Program-made: the position numbers and the translations under genes
Part shown: positions 43,526 to 54,925 of the stretch, piece after piece
Numbering within the stretch: the stretch's first letter is position 1
How the letters are laid out: every line of letters starts with the position of its first letter
NCBI GenBank assembly: GCA_029891385.1
Contig: CM057232.1
Coordinates: 63,611,824 to 63,675,823 of the forward strand
Reading direction: 5' to 3'
DNA: 64,000 nucleotides
Source of the DNA: Erythroxylum novogranatense
Lineage: Eukaryota; Streptophyta; Magnoliopsida; Malpighiales; Erythroxylaceae
Notes under the pieces: model-generated
What the model saw: the letters and a program-made list of their open reading frames with translations, nothing else
Told to the model about the DNA's origin: nothing
Databases searched by the model: none

Positions 43526-45583
43526 CACTTGTGTCGTATATAACGAAGAAACCATGACTAGGTCGGAGTTCTTTATTGCTTGTGACGATGATGCGTGTTA
43601 ATTGAGTGAATTTCAAATTCAGTATAGCAATATAGTTTTCGAAATTTTCTTGCCCAGATATGCTCACAAGATGTTGTTGCATATGTCTGTGGAAGCTCGG
43701 GATTTATCAATGTGATTTGATATGGTTTTGCTAATTTATTCCCTAATGTTCTGGTTGCTGTCTTTGTGCACATTCCTTGAACAGGCATGCTTATAAATTC
43801 GAGAATAAATTGTAGAAATTTTTTTTTGGATTTTCTTTCACCTAAATGTCTCTAAGATGTTTATTAATGTCTATGAGAAAGGAAAATGTTTTCGAGGTGA
43901 TTTACTATTTATTTGAGAATTTATTGTGTGCTGCTGGGAATAACTGTGTTGAAGAACACAGATTCTACATTGGTTTTGTTGCTGAGGTTGAATGAGTTTT
44001 TGATGGAAATAAATCCTGAAAAAATTCATGGAGCATGTTGTGAACGTGTTGTAACCTCTGTAATTTTCTCAGAATTTATTGAAATTGTTTCAATGAGTTT
44101 TTCAAGCAAAAGGCAAAGCTTGGCAGTTTTGAGAAAGTTGCTGGAGCTGTTTTGTTTGAAATAAGAAATTGTGTAGTTTTCAGTTCCAATTCCTTGGATC
44201 ATTTTTAATGTGATTAAAAATGTGTTACATTGATGTTGAAGGCTTGCCAAACTGATTTTCTTGAAATTGGGTTTCCAAACAATTTTCGGATGCCAAATGT
44301 GTCTCATTAGCGTCTCGTTAGTATATTCCCTTATCTTGATTGTTTTGGCCGTCACAAATTTTGTGACCAGGTCAAGTAGTCTTGATAAAGTGTAGACTAC
44401 CTAGAGATACTTAGGGTGATAGTTTGATATTACAAAATTATTTGGAAATCTAAATGAATAAGAGTGTATTCATCGATTTCAAGTTTTTCATGTATAGTTT
44501 GACTATATATGGTAAGCAACAATGAAAGTGTTTCATTGGTACATCAAGGTAAAGTGTAATAGACTTGGTATTGTGAATTTGAACTGCACGGATTAAGAAA
44601 TTAGCCGATTAGATAGCAATTCTACACGGATAAGTCGACTTACACATGCACAAGTCGACTTGTCTGCGGCATCAGATGTATAAGTCGACTTGCACAATGT
44701 TACAAGTCGACTTGTTCGTGCACAGTTGCAAAGGTCGACTTACACTTGCTTAAGTCGACTTATACAGAGGCATAAGTCGACTTATACATATACAAGTCGA
44801 CTTACAACATGCATAGGTGGGATGATGGATGATTTTAGGTATAGATTCAATGTGATTGATGAATTGCCTAAATCATTCCATATAGTCATGGTGACTATAA
44901 TCCTATAGCTTGGAGAAGAAGTAGATTAGACCTGAAAACCTCACACTTAATATGAAAACTCCGTCTTCCATTAATATGGGAGAACCGAGTTCTTATAGAG
45001 TTGGGTTGTTGGGTAAACCCAAGCTCACTCTATACTGAATATGTTCGAACCATGAAAATAAGATTTTCGGATTAATGGGTCAGTTTTCACTATAAGCGTT
45101 GATTTGTTGAGTAAACTCAAGGTCAACGTGGACAGAGGTGAAATTGGGTAGTGTACATCAGATGTACACGCATCAAGAGTTGATAACCCAATGAGTGTGC
45201 ATACATCACGAGTTGATAGCACTAGTTGATAGTTGCATCTATGAATCAATTGGTATGACCAATACCTGCCGACTGATCTAAGGTGGCTTGTTTGGTAAAC
45301 CCAAGGTCATTTTAGTAATGTCAGATATCTATGATGCAATTGGTATGACTGATACCTACCGATTGACCTAAGGTGGCTTGTTGGGTAAACCTAAGGTCAT
45401 TGTTAGTAATATCGGATATCGACCCACTAGAACATTTTGTCATAATGTTTCTTGGATTCGAACTGAGGGTTATGGATTCTTTGAAACTAGTGGGAGCCAT
45501 ATGCATGACATGCAAGTCCTTATGATCATGCATTTAATTCTATTCTAACATTCTTTCTCTCTTTCTCTTTAGGTTGATTGAAG
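43526..45583 (+). other. Copia-3 untranslated leader
   Basis: About 2 kb without a gene; short open frames are scattered and not conserved with the Copia-1 leader. It includes the TTTTTAATGTGATTAAAAA quasi-palindrome near 44203 and repeated phrases around 'gatacctaccgattgacctaaggtggcttg' (45260-45400). Confidence 0.75.
44632..44802 (+). repeat. AAGTCGACTT palindrome array in the Copia-3 leader
   Basis: Exact copies near 44632, 44652, 44682, 44703, 44752, 44774 and 44793, plus one AGGTCGACTT variant near 44732. Spacing is about 20-30 bp except one gap. Confidence 0.93.
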
Positions 45584-46380
45584 ATGACATCAAGTGTGAA
45601 CTTGTGCTCGCTTATGGACTCAAACAAATTAACTGAACCAAATTTTCTCGATTGGCTGAGAAATCTGAGAATTGTTCTCAGATCTGAGGAACTGGGATAT
45701 GTCCTTGATGTTCCACTTCCTGATCCACCTGCTGTTGAAGCTTCTGATGAGGATCAGAAAGTTTATCGAAAGCATCTCAAAGACAGTGACATTGCAACCT
45801 GTATTATGCTTGCCTCGATGTCACCAGTAGTAGAAAAGCAACATGAGTCTATGGATGCTCATACCATAGTGTTTCATCTTAGGGAGCTGTTTGATGAGCA
45901 AGCTCGATGCGAAGGTTCGAGACCTCGAGGTTACTCTTCACTACTAAGATGACTCCGAGTTCATCTGCGATCAAGATGCATCAAGATGAATGGGTATATT
46001 GAGAGGTTGGTTGTCTTAGGTTTTATCATGGATTATGAATTAAGTGTTGACTTAATTCTAGTTGGATTGTCTGATAGTTATTCACAGTTTGTGTTAAACT
46101 ATCGGATGAATCAGAATATCCACGACAATCCACGAGTTGATCAACTCGCTCGAGACAATGAAAGCAAGCTATCAAGAAGGATAGCAAGCAAGTGCTTATG
46201 GTGGACTCTTCTTCTGGTTCCAAGAAAAGGAAACTAAAGAAGAAGAGGTCTAAGAAACCGAAAGGAAGTATAGCCAAGAAGAAAACCAAAGAGATCGCAC
46301 TAAAGGAACTTGCTTCCATTGTGGCAAGGCCGCCACCTGGAAGAAAGCTGTAAAGTCTATCTGGAGGAATTGAAGCGAAG
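45584..46380 (+). pseudogene. Copia-3 gag, frameshifted
   Basis: ATG at 45584 gives MTSSVNLCSLMDSNKLTEPN and continues FLDWLRNLRIVLRSEELGYV, EDQKVYRKHLKDSDIATCIM and AHTIVFHLRELFDEQAR, a standard copia gag. The frame shifts at about 45950 and resumes with MNGYIERLVVLGFIMDYELS and LNYRMNQ (45986-46237). A decayed knuckle CFHCGKAAT lacks its histidine and last cysteine (about 46312-46350). Confidence 0.88.
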
Positions 46381-46803
46381 AAGGCATCGGATGCCTCGAC
46401 TTCTTCGTGTATGTTTGTCATTGAGGTTAATCTGCTTCGATCATAACATATGGTTATTAGATACGGTTGTGGCTCACACATATGCAATGATATCACGGGG
46501 CCTCGAGGACGATGAGACGACTCATGAAAGGAGAACTAGACTGCGTGTGGGAAATGGAGCAAGAGTTGCTGCATTAGCCGTGAAACACTTACTTTTTGTC
46601 ACTCCCCATCGGGCGTGTAATTAAATTGGATGAATGTTATTTTGTACTGTATTAACAAAGAACATATTATGCATTTCTTGTTTAAATAGAAATGGTTTCC
46701 ATTTGACTTTTAGTAACAATGGTTGTTCTATTAGTTTGAATGGAATGCTTTATGGTGCGATACATTATGCAATGGAATTTACATATTGCTGTTCATTATG
46801 TAA
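46381..46803 (+). pseudogene. Copia-3 protease remnant ending at a deletion junction
   Basis: Readable pieces are IWLLDTVVAHTYAMI (active-site DTG now DTV) and LRVGNGARVAALAVKHLLF, matching Copia-1 (about 3150 back to 3000). Homology to Copia-1 continues through 'cattatgcaatggaattNacatatt' to about 46788 and then stops; LTR sequence begins at about 46804. The junction contains TGCTGTTCATTAT twice. Confidence 0.82.
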
Positions 46804-47997
46804 TTTTCATTACGTTGCTGTTCATTATTTATGAACTGATATTGATCAATAAGCAAATTAATGAAGTCCATGATATATGACATAACATGAAGGAAATTAT
46901 GATGTGATCATACTCTGAGATTCCTATCATGTGCAATTATGTCAAGATATCTAAATTATCCTAGTCATAGGATTCTTGAGACCGGACATCGGTAATCCGG
47001 AAAGACTAGCACATCTCAAGCTCCTTGATTTGATCAAGCAGTGGATCTCAGAAACTGTACATATGAGATATTTAGGGTTGAGATGTGGATGCTTACTAGA
47101 GGTAGTAAGTACATTGGTTGACCTACTATGAGATCATCACATGGATGTACTATCCCAATATCAGTGATAATCTCATCATAGCAATGGTGCAAGTATCCTT
47201 AGACTTGAGGTACTCAAGGATATCTTGGATGCTGATTCTGTGATTTGACTCCATTCCTTGTTGCCTCACAGAGGTCGCTCATAGGGTGGTGATTGGGTAC
47301 AGTTTGAGGTATTCGAAGATAATTGAGTAGCCAATAGAGGATTCACCACTTCTGTGATAGCAGAAGATGATACCCATGGCCTCTTGTCAGGGTCATTACT
47401 TGGAAATCTCTGATCAGAGTACATATGTCGTGAAGAGTGTCTTCATTGACATATTAAGTAATGAGTCCCAGGACAAGAACTGAAATCACTTGGACTAGAT
47501 TTGACGTAGTCAGTCTAGTAAGAGTTGACACATTGCCCATACTCATAACCAAGTGGGGTATAGCATGGTGAAAGGACGAATTGCACAGTAATTGTCTATG
47601 GAAAGGTTCGTGATATGGTCCATGATGAATATATGTTCATTCGTCAAACCAATTACTTTCCGGTCAATTGGGGGTCATGATGTGTTGCTAGATACCGCTC
47701 ATGACTTGCTTAGATTAAGTGTTGATCTAAGTGGCCAACATAACCGGGAACCTAATGGGTCACACGCATAAGAGTGTCTCGGAGAATTTGTAAAATAGTT
47801 TTGGATAGAGATCCAATATATGGAGAGCAATCGGATTAAATGGATCCCGATGAGATCGAGATATGTCCCGATGAGATCGCGACATTGATATTGCTGAAAA
47901 GGATTTTCGAGGGTTTTTCTATACCGGGACCCGGTAGGACCGACCCTAGTGCGACTGAACCGCTTCAACAATTATATGCATATATATATATATATTA

Positions 47998-48051
<54 letters not shown>

Positions 48052-48567
48052 TGTGTACGTGGATGGAGGAAAGGAGCTTTAGAAGCTTCCTTTATTTTGC
48101 TTCGTCATTAAGAAATTAAATGACTACAAGACAAAATGATGAAGAGGAAAGATGAGGATTTTCGTTGATGATATAAAAGGGTTTTAAAACAAGTTTTAAA
48201 ACCTAACAAAAAGAAGGAGTTCTTCGTGGGTTTAGCAAGGAAGAAGGAAAAGAGTTTTTCATCTTTCAAGCTCTCCATCGATCATCTTCATCTTTCAAGC
48301 TTCTTCATCATCATTTGCCAAGCTCTCCAGAACAAAGGTAAGATCTAGCAGTCTTTACTTTGTTCTAGCTATTCCCGGGTCAATGGGTTTGTCCCGGTTA
48401 GGTTTTTCGATCCCTGCGTGGATACCGTTAGAGACAGTCTCCTTTGGTCGTTCGGTTTGAGTTTGTTATATATACACATGGATCCTGGCTTTCGGGAAGG
48501 TCCCAGAACAAAAAATTTTATTTTCCGCACCGTGGGCATGTGATGCTCACACTGGGATTTTCCTACA
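46804..48567 (+). repeat. Copia-3 3' LTR, 5'-truncated, about 1764 bp
   Basis: Begins at TTTTCATTACGTT, matching 41777 of the 5' LTR, so about 87 bp of U3 are missing. It ends GATTTTCCTACA. A long (TA)n run lies at about 47981-48050, where the 5' LTR has a shorter AT palindrome. Confidence 0.92.
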
Positions 48568-48572
48568 CATAT
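48568..48572 (+). repeat. Target-site duplication CATAT of Copia-3, right
   Basis: Identical to 41685-41689. Confidence 0.92.
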
Positions 48573-49727
48573 ACATAGCTATATATGGGAAACATGTATA
48601 TTATAAGAATCTAAATTGATTGATTCATAGTTGACTAATCAGGTTGGTCGCTTGATTATGGTCTAGACTATAATGTTACAATTTATCTCCATGTAAGTAA
48701 AGGAGTTTACTTCAAGGAAATGATGAGTTTCAGATCATGATAGTATTTGACTATTGATAATGGCACTAGTAAATGAATTTGGAATCAAATATGTTTTCAA
48801 GAATAAAGTGGGTCGTTACTTTAATCTTAAAACATACAACTTAAGCATTCACTTATTATTAACCACAATCTTGATAAGTGGTGGACTCGTATATGCTTTA
48901 TTATAATTCTTGATATGATCGGAATGGATTTTTGCAGAGAAGTAATCAAGTGTCTGCATGTTGGAATTATCAATTGAAACATGTATCAGGGAACATTAAC
49001 TCAAATAAAGAGTTTATAGTGCTATCATCACTTCTAGATGTTTTAAAAAGATTTGGAGATTAAACTGGCCCCAGTAGTTTGATGGACTAGCTACCCATCA
49101 AGTTTTAACCCCAAGATGAGATCTTGTGTGTTAATCACCATATAAAGTAAAACGGGAGATCTAGAAGAAAAAAATCAACATAAAGGAAAAATGGTAATTT
49201 TACCCTTTATTGTGTGGACGGCTATAATAAAGTTCTAAATAGGGTTTACGATTGGACATAAAATATATGTTCTTATAATATTTAATAATTCAAGAGTTCA
49301 ACTAATTGTCTTTAGTGGAATGACATTTAGTTAATAATCTAGAATTAATTCTAATGAGATTAAGTTAATACTAGGCTTATTAGGGCTTGAATTATCAAAG
49401 TCCAATAAGATTCTTCACTTGACTTCAAGGAAGGTTATCAAGCTAAGTAAGAAATATAAATGGAGATTTTAGAAGCCCATAATTGAATGTTGGACTTGCA
49501 CTAATTAATAGTTAATTAAAAGCCCAAATGTTCATTTAGAAATGTTCTAGACTTTGGTTTAATATAATTGATTAGATTAATTATATTAAAACAATTTTTT
49601 TAAGAAATGAAGGATCAATTTCGGTTTTATTAGGTTTGAATGTGCAGCTGCACATTTGACATTAAAATGCTAAATAAAGATGGTCTTTATTATCGTTTAT
49701 CATCAATAAATGGAGTTATGAACTTAC
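48573..49727 (+). repeat. Copia-2 3' LTR, continuation, truncated
   Basis: Resumes ACATAG.TATATGGGAAACATG and follows the solo LTR from about 61158 to about 62305. The last roughly 770 bp of the LTR are missing. Homology is lost at the hairpin at 49705-49743. Confidence 0.88.
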
Positions 49728-49743
49728 CATAACTCCATTTATT
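49705..49743. repeat. Perfect 16-bp inverted repeat at the Copia-2/Gypsy-D boundary
   Basis: AATAAATGGAGTTATG at 49705-49720 and its exact complement at 49728-49743 around a 7-bp loop. The solo LTR keeps the left arm but has different sequence after ACTTACCAT. Confidence 0.88.
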
Positions 49744-50593
49744 CACAGTATAAACTTCGGTTTATCCATTTTGTTCCATGGAACTCTCGAGCCATTTGTT
49801 GTGCATTTCATTATTGATTTGTTAGGCATGATGCATAATTAATGGTTATGTTATGATGAAGAAATTACATGACATATTCTTTGTGATGACATTTTGGTAG
49901 CTATAAGATTGTGATTAAATTGTTAAGTATTCAATTGCTACATATTTATGTTTATATATGCTTGAGTGTGTGGCTCGTTGCCAATGGCTATAAACTTATA
50001 AGCCACTAAGCTTCGCAGCTCACCCTATTACCTTACACTCCTCAGGTGTAGAACAAAAAGATCGTTGATCCTTGCAAGGCATCGAAAACTCCACGATAGT
50101 TAGAAGCTTTTAGACTAAGTCAGTGATTTTTGTTAGCTTTTCAAGCATATCAACATTGAGCATCCTTATGTATTTTGTTTTAAGCTTTGATATGTATGGT
50201 GTTATGTTAGCAAAGTTTGTTCAATCTCTTTGAAATTGTAATGACATGAAGAATTGAAGTTCCTTTTGTATATGAGTGTGTTTAACTTTTAGTTAAAATG
50301 AACGTTAATGTGTTAGTATGGATTGCTAAATGTTGGGAGTCGGGTTTCGAAAATTTGGGAGTTCGTCGCGACGTCACCATGACACTTCGCGGCGGCGAAG
50401 CCAAAGTTCGGCCGCGGCGAACCCTCTCCTGCGAGGCGTCCGCCGCAGTGAGCATTTTGTCGCCGCGGTGAACCTGCCTTTTCCCGTTGTTGATCCTTTA
50501 AACTTGAATGTTTTCGACCCTCCCCTCGCGCGATCCTTACTCGACTACCCCGAGCGGTCGTCTCGGGATAGGAAACGGGACTCGGGCCCAACA
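49744..50593 (+). repeat. Gypsy-D 5' LTR, probably 5'-truncated
   Basis: Ends CTCGGGCCCAACA just before a tRNA-Met primer site. It has the layout of the Gypsy-A LTR end (AAGCTTCGCAGCTCACC..., then a GTATCAGAGC site), but is not closely similar. GC-rich repeats at about 50362-50480. The true start is uncertain; nothing else was recognised in 49744-50330. Confidence 0.65.
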
Positions 50594-50597
50594 TGTT

Positions 50598-50609
50598 TGG
50601 TATCAGAGC
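50598..50609 (+). promoter_or_regulatory. Gypsy-D primer-binding site (tRNA-Met)
   Basis: TGGTATCAGAGC four bases after the LTR end. Confidence 0.9.
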
Positions 50610-50782
50610 TTAGGCTTTTTCCTAGGCTTAGAATGCATAATAGTATGAATTGCTTTAATATATGATTATTTGTTGCATTGTCAATTTATTGATTGCATTA
50701 AGTGACATGCATATCATGCATACATGTAGGAAATAAGATTGAAATGTAGCTAATCCTTAGTGTTTATATTTGAAGGAGTAAG

Positions 50783-51947
50783 ATGCCACCTCGTAGAAAG
50801 ACACGAGGAGTTCTGCAAGGATCAGTTGCACCTGACTCTCCGACAAGATAGGAGAGTATTGATGAGTCGGTAGCCCCAAGAAATGTTGAGGCTTCTGTAG
50901 GGCAAGGTAGTGAGCCCATTCAATCGCAGACACAGGAGTCGCCAGTTCTACAAGAGCAAGTGCCTCCGTTGGATCCGAGGATGTTCCAAGCTTTTACTCA
51001 AGCATTTGTCCAGGCTATAGGTCAGATGCCACAGTCTTCTGCTTCGACCCCAGCTAAGAAGGGGAAATAGTTTGATAAGTTGAGGAAGTATGGGGTAGTC
51101 GACTTCTATGGGACAGCGGATCCAGAAGAAGTCGAGACTTGGTTGAGAAAGACCGAGAGGATACTAGATCAAATGAAGTGTAAGGATGATGAGAGGGTTG
51201 TGTAAGCTGCAAGCTTGCTACAGGGAGATGCTCTACATTGGTGGGATGGAAGGACTTCTTAGCTGCTTATAAGAAGAAGTACTTGCCTAAGGTGTACATT
51301 CAGCAGAAGCAGAGGGAGTTTCTAAGTCTCACCCAAAGGGAGATGACAGTGAGCGAGTATGAGCGTCAGTTTACACAGCTATCCCGATATGCAGCTGAGA
51401 TGATGATGAGTGAGGTGGCTAAGTGCCGTAGGTTTGAATCGGGTTTGCATCTAGCCATCAGAGAGAAGGTAGTAGTGCAGAATTTTTATGATTTTCAGCA
51501 GTTGGTCGAAGCGGCACTGAGGGTTGAAAATATAGAGAATATAAAGACCGTCGTGAACAAGAAGAGAAAGGGGAGAGAATAGTTCAAGAGGGGAGGTGGT
51601 ACTCCTATGCCCGAAAGGAGTGCCAGGACCTTCCCTGGGCAATCTGAGGAGCGGAGCAGTGGGGCTAGCCTTTACGAGGAGTGGTACTCCAAATCTATGA
51701 GGACTCCCACTTTTTCTCATCAAGCCTTTACGACGGGAGGCAACAAAAGGGGAGAGGGAAATGCATCATCCATCCCTAAGTATGATCACTGCGGGAAACT
51801 CCATAGAGGAGAATGTTATAGTTTGACAGGAGCTTGCTTCAACTGTGGGAAAAAGGGGCATATGGCTAGAGAGTGCCCTCAACATGCAAGACAGAAGAGA
51901 AGTCAGATGCAAGTTTCCAAGAGATCTGAAACTGTGGGGCACAAGAC
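50783..51947 (+). pseudogene. Gypsy-D gag, with stops, cut by Copia-4
   Basis: ATG at 50783: MPPRRKTRGVLQGSVAPDSP, the Tekay-type gag head. TAG stops follow SPTR and KKGK, and TAA follows ERVV. KLRKYGVVDFYGTADPEEVE, TWLRKTERILDQM and LLQGDALHWWDG mark the capsid. A frameshift near 51240 leads to KVYIQQKQREFLSLTQREMT, VSEYERQFTQLSRYAAEMM and FESGLHLAIREKVVVQNFYD. Two knuckles, YDHCGKLHRGEC and CFNCGKKGHMARECP, lie at 51780-51880. Copia-4 interrupts at 51948; protease resumes at 63547. Confidence 0.9.
51943..51947 (+). repeat. Target-site duplication of Copia-4, left (AAGAC)
   Basis: AAGAC before TGTTAAGTC; right copy AAAAC at 63542-63546, one mismatch. Confidence 0.72.
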
Positions 51948-52974
51948 TGTTAAGTCAAGTTGACTTTACATATATATGATTTTGATGAATAACAAAGAAG
52001 GAGTAAAACAGACGTAATATAGAAAACAGACGCAGACGAAGAAAATACAGACATAGATTGAGAAGCAGACGCAGACACAGATGTAAAGTAAAAAGCAGAC
52101 GCAGACGCAGACAAAAGTAAAAAGCAGACATAGACGTATACGCAAAATGAAAAGAAGACGCAGACGCAAAGTGAAAAACAGACACAAACGCAGACGCAGA
52201 CGCAAAATGAAATCTGAGCGAAACACGTACACAAAAATACGATGGAGAAAAGGGGCGATAATTGAAAGAAGATGCAAGAGTCAGTTCGAGTTAGTTACAG
52301 AACTCAACTGATTAACTGTTTTTTTAAAGATTCAAGAAACAAGATTCAAGAAGCAAGAATCAAGAAAAAGTTGCAGACGAAGGCTATAAATAGAAGTCGA
52401 AGTCGAAGATTGCAAATTTAGCCAAAAGTTAGCAAGTTAGCCAAAAAGGCAGTTAGCAAAATTGATTTATGTACGAAAATGAAAAAGCTTGTCTGTAAGA
52501 CAATTGTGCAAATTAGCTGAGAGCTAATTCTACTGTAACAAGTTCGAAATACTTTTGTAAGAAAGTAGTGCAGATAGCCTGCAGAGGCTAAGAGTGAAAG
52601 AATACTGGGTGTAGAGAACTAAAGAGGCTCGTAAAGAATACTTGTAAAAGTTGAAGAGATAGTGAAATCTCAGAAAGAATTCTGAGGACTGGACGTAGCC
52701 CATGGTTTGGAGTGAACCAGGATAAAATCTCTGTGTCAACTTCTCTCTATCCTATTTCTCTTTAAGTTCAAAGTTTTGTTATTACTCAATTTTCGAAACA
52801 AGTTCTCAAAGCTTTGATTAATTCAAACTTACTGAAGTTTCGGTAAAGGAACTTGTTTTTAAACAAAATAGTTTTGAAAGAGTTTTTCAAAAAGGGGAAT
52901 ACACAATTCAACCCCCCCTTCTCGTGTATTTGTTATCGTTTTATAAGCATTGTACTAATGTGTGATTTACTTCA
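51948..52974 (+). repeat. Copia-4 5' LTR, 1027 bp
   Basis: TGTTAAGTCAAGTTGAC to GATTTACTTCA. The first 270 bp contain a CAGACG-rich simple repeat (about 52010-52215). CTATAAATAG near 52385 is a plausible TATA box. Confidence 0.92.
52010..52215 (+). repeat. CAGACG-rich degenerate microsatellite in the Copia-4 5' LTR
   Basis: Repeated AGACGCAGACGCA units broken by AAAGTGAAAA spacers. The same array lies at about 60475-60690 in the 3' LTR. Long open frames on the minus strand here only reflect the repeat. Confidence 0.85.
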
Positions 52975-52976
52975 AT

Positions 52977-52988
52977 TGGTATCAAAGC
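52977..52988 (+). promoter_or_regulatory. Copia-4 primer-binding site
   Basis: TGGTATCAAAGC two bases after the LTR, a one-base variant of the tRNA-Met site. Confidence 0.85.
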
Positions 52989-53031
52989 GAGGTATCTAAG
53001 AATCACTGTAGCAAAGTGTGGATTAAAGAAA

Positions 53032-54675
53032 ATGGCAGAATCACATATATACATTGTAGAAGGTGCCTCAGTCACGAGACCTCCAGCATTCAACGGAGAA
53101 GACTATCACTACTGGAAAGATAGAATGCGGTTGTTAATAGAATCTACTCATGTTGATCTTTGGGATGTGATAGAGAATGGACCATACACACCAGTAGACG
53201 AAGATGGAAATCTTATTCCACAGACCAGATGGACGGCTGACCAAAAGGCGAGAATTCAGCTCAACTCTAAAGCAAAGTTTTCTTGACGTGTGCCCTTAGC
53301 AGGAGTGAATATGACAAAGTTCACTGATGCGATACTGCGAAGGAGATGTGGGACACACTATCCATCGCGCATAAAGGCACAAATTAAGTCAAAGAATCCA
53401 AGATAAGTATCCTTGTGCACCAGTACGAGCTTGTCAAGACGAAGGAAGAAGAATCTATTGATCAAATGTTTGGAAGATTTCAAACAATTGTCAATGGATT
53501 GAAAGCCCTTGGAAGAACGTACAATAATCAGGATCACGTAAGAAAGATCTTAAGAAGTCTTCCGAAGAGGTGGAGACCAAAAGTTACAACAGTGCAAGAA
53601 GCGAAGGACTTGAGCGTGCTAAAGCTTGACGAGCTGCTTGGATCACTGAAGATTCATGAAGTAGAGCTTGATGTTGAAGACAAGCCCAAACGAGAAAAGT
53701 CAATAGCATTGAAGGCCGGACAGAAGAACCACAAGACTCAAAGAAGGAGAAAGTCATCAAAAGCATTAAAGATAGAAGAATCGAAGAATGATGACTCAAG
53801 CGAATCAGAACAAGAGTCAAGTGATGAAGATGACGAATTATCATTCATTTCTCGGAAGATTTGACGGATGTGGAAGAAGAAGTCCAAAGGAAGTCAATTC
53901 CTCAAGAAGAATAGCAAAGATGATGGCAAAGCAGAAAAGTCATCTATCATACGCTACGAGTGTAATCAACCTAGACAATACAAGTCCGAATGTCCTACTC
54001 TAAAGAAGAAATCAAAGAAGAGTAAAGAAGGCAAGAAAAGCATGATGGCAACATGGGAAGATTTAGACTCATCATAGTCAGATAAAAATTCTGAATCATC
54101 CGAACATACTAATATCTGCCTTGTAGCCGAGGAAGAAAGTGATGAGGAGGTAACTTCTGAATACGATAACCTGCATGAAGCTTATTCAGAATTATTAGAA
54201 GATTATCATGCTATTTTGAAACATTACAAGCTGTTAAAGAAGAAGTATGTAGAAAATCTTAAACATACTGAAGAAATAGAGAGAGAAAATGTTTATTTAA
54301 AGGAACAACAAGAAGAGAAAAAGAAAGTCGTAGATAAATCAATTGAAGCTGAGAATTAAAAGTCTCTCATCTGATTTAGCTACATTCACTGAAAGCACTA
54401 AAAGAATGAATGAGATGCTAGGAAAATGCAGACACCCTAATGATAAAACTGGATTAAGGTTTACGGGTAATAAGTCTCATAATCATATAAAACCACTTTC
54501 TCAAAATAAAAGGTATCATCAAACACGTTTTCATCAACATTCTGGTAAAAAGCATCAAAAGACTCATTATGTGCATTTTACTAACCAAAAAGGACCCAAG
54601 AAAATATGGGTACCAAAGAGTAAAATAGTTTCTCCTGCAGATATCCTTCCTTGGAAAATCGACAAAGCACCGCTT
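53032..54675 (+). pseudogene. Copia-4 gag, with stops and frameshifts
   Basis: ATG at 53032: MAESHIYIVEGASVTRPPAF, NGEDYHYWKDRMRLLIESTH and WDVIENGPYTP, the UBN2-type gag of Sireviruses. After a frameshift (53285-53415) it continues MHQYELVKTKEEESIDQMFG, FQTIVNGLKALG and KILRSLPKRWRPKVT. A knuckle is visible as RYECNQPRQYKSEC, where the first C and the H are lost. A long acidic and coiled-coil region follows (NLHEAYSELLEDYHAILKHY). The tail reads KKHQKTHYVHFTNQKGPKKI and WVPK. Confidence 0.88.
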
Positions 54676-54925
54676 GGTATTTAGGCAAGGTGCTCACGAC
54701 ATATGACGGGAAGAAGGTCTATGTTCCTAAATCTTCAATATAAGAAGGGAGGATCGGTGACTTTCGGAGACAACCAGCAGGGTAAGATAATTAGAATCGG
54801 TAAGATAGGTAAAGATTCCTTTGCATGCATAGATAATGTACTGCTTGTTGATGGTCTAAAGCACAATTTGATTAGTGTAAGTCAATTGTGTGACTCTGAT
54901 TTCATAGTCACGTTGAATTAAAATC
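54676..54925 (+). pseudogene. Copia-4 protease, active site frameshifted
   Basis: TGGTATTTAG followed by GCAAGG and TGCTCACGACATATGAC corresponds to the family motif W-Y-L-D-S-G-C-S-R-H-M-T. About two bases are missing, so D-S-G is lost and the frame changes. [33 protein letters not shown] and [19 protein letters not shown] follow in the open stretch 54703-54921. Confidence 0.85.

Larger units (their letters stand above)
41690..48567 (+). mobile_element. Copia-3: deletion derivative of a Copia-1-like element
   Basis: Complete 5' LTR (41690-43512), primer site, leader of about 2 kb with the palindrome array, decayed gag and part of protease, then directly a 3' LTR lacking its first 87 bp or so (46804-48567). 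Integrase, RT and RNase H are gone. A perfect 5-bp duplication CATAT flanks it, so the deletion happened after insertion. Leader and gag are homologous to Copia-1. Confidence 0.92.
34552..49727 (+). mobile_element. Copia-2: Ty1/copia element, interrupted by a solo LTR and by Copia-3
   Basis: Order: end of the 5' LTR (34552-34671), primer site, leader, gag, protease, integrase (split by a solo LTR at 37774-39199), RT, RNase H, 3' LTR start (41454-41689), Copia-3 (41690-48567) and 3' LTR continuation (48573 to about 49727). The missing front of the 5' LTR is at 21843-22330, inverted. LTR identity rests on the 2104-bp solo copy at 60973-63076 and on the ends TGTTGGA/TCCAACA. In-frame stops are frequent. 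Confidence 0.9.

Noticed and set aside
50330..50665. Arg/Ser-rich 111-codon frame in the GC-rich patch
   Set aside because: Lies in the LTR end across the primer site; the opposite strand is open too, as expected for GC-rich repeats with few stops.
51950..52277. Cys/Val/Phe-rich open frames on the minus strand (also 60410-60721)
   Set aside because: They are produced by the CAGACG microsatellite read backwards; periodic composition, no conserved start, overlapping frames all open.
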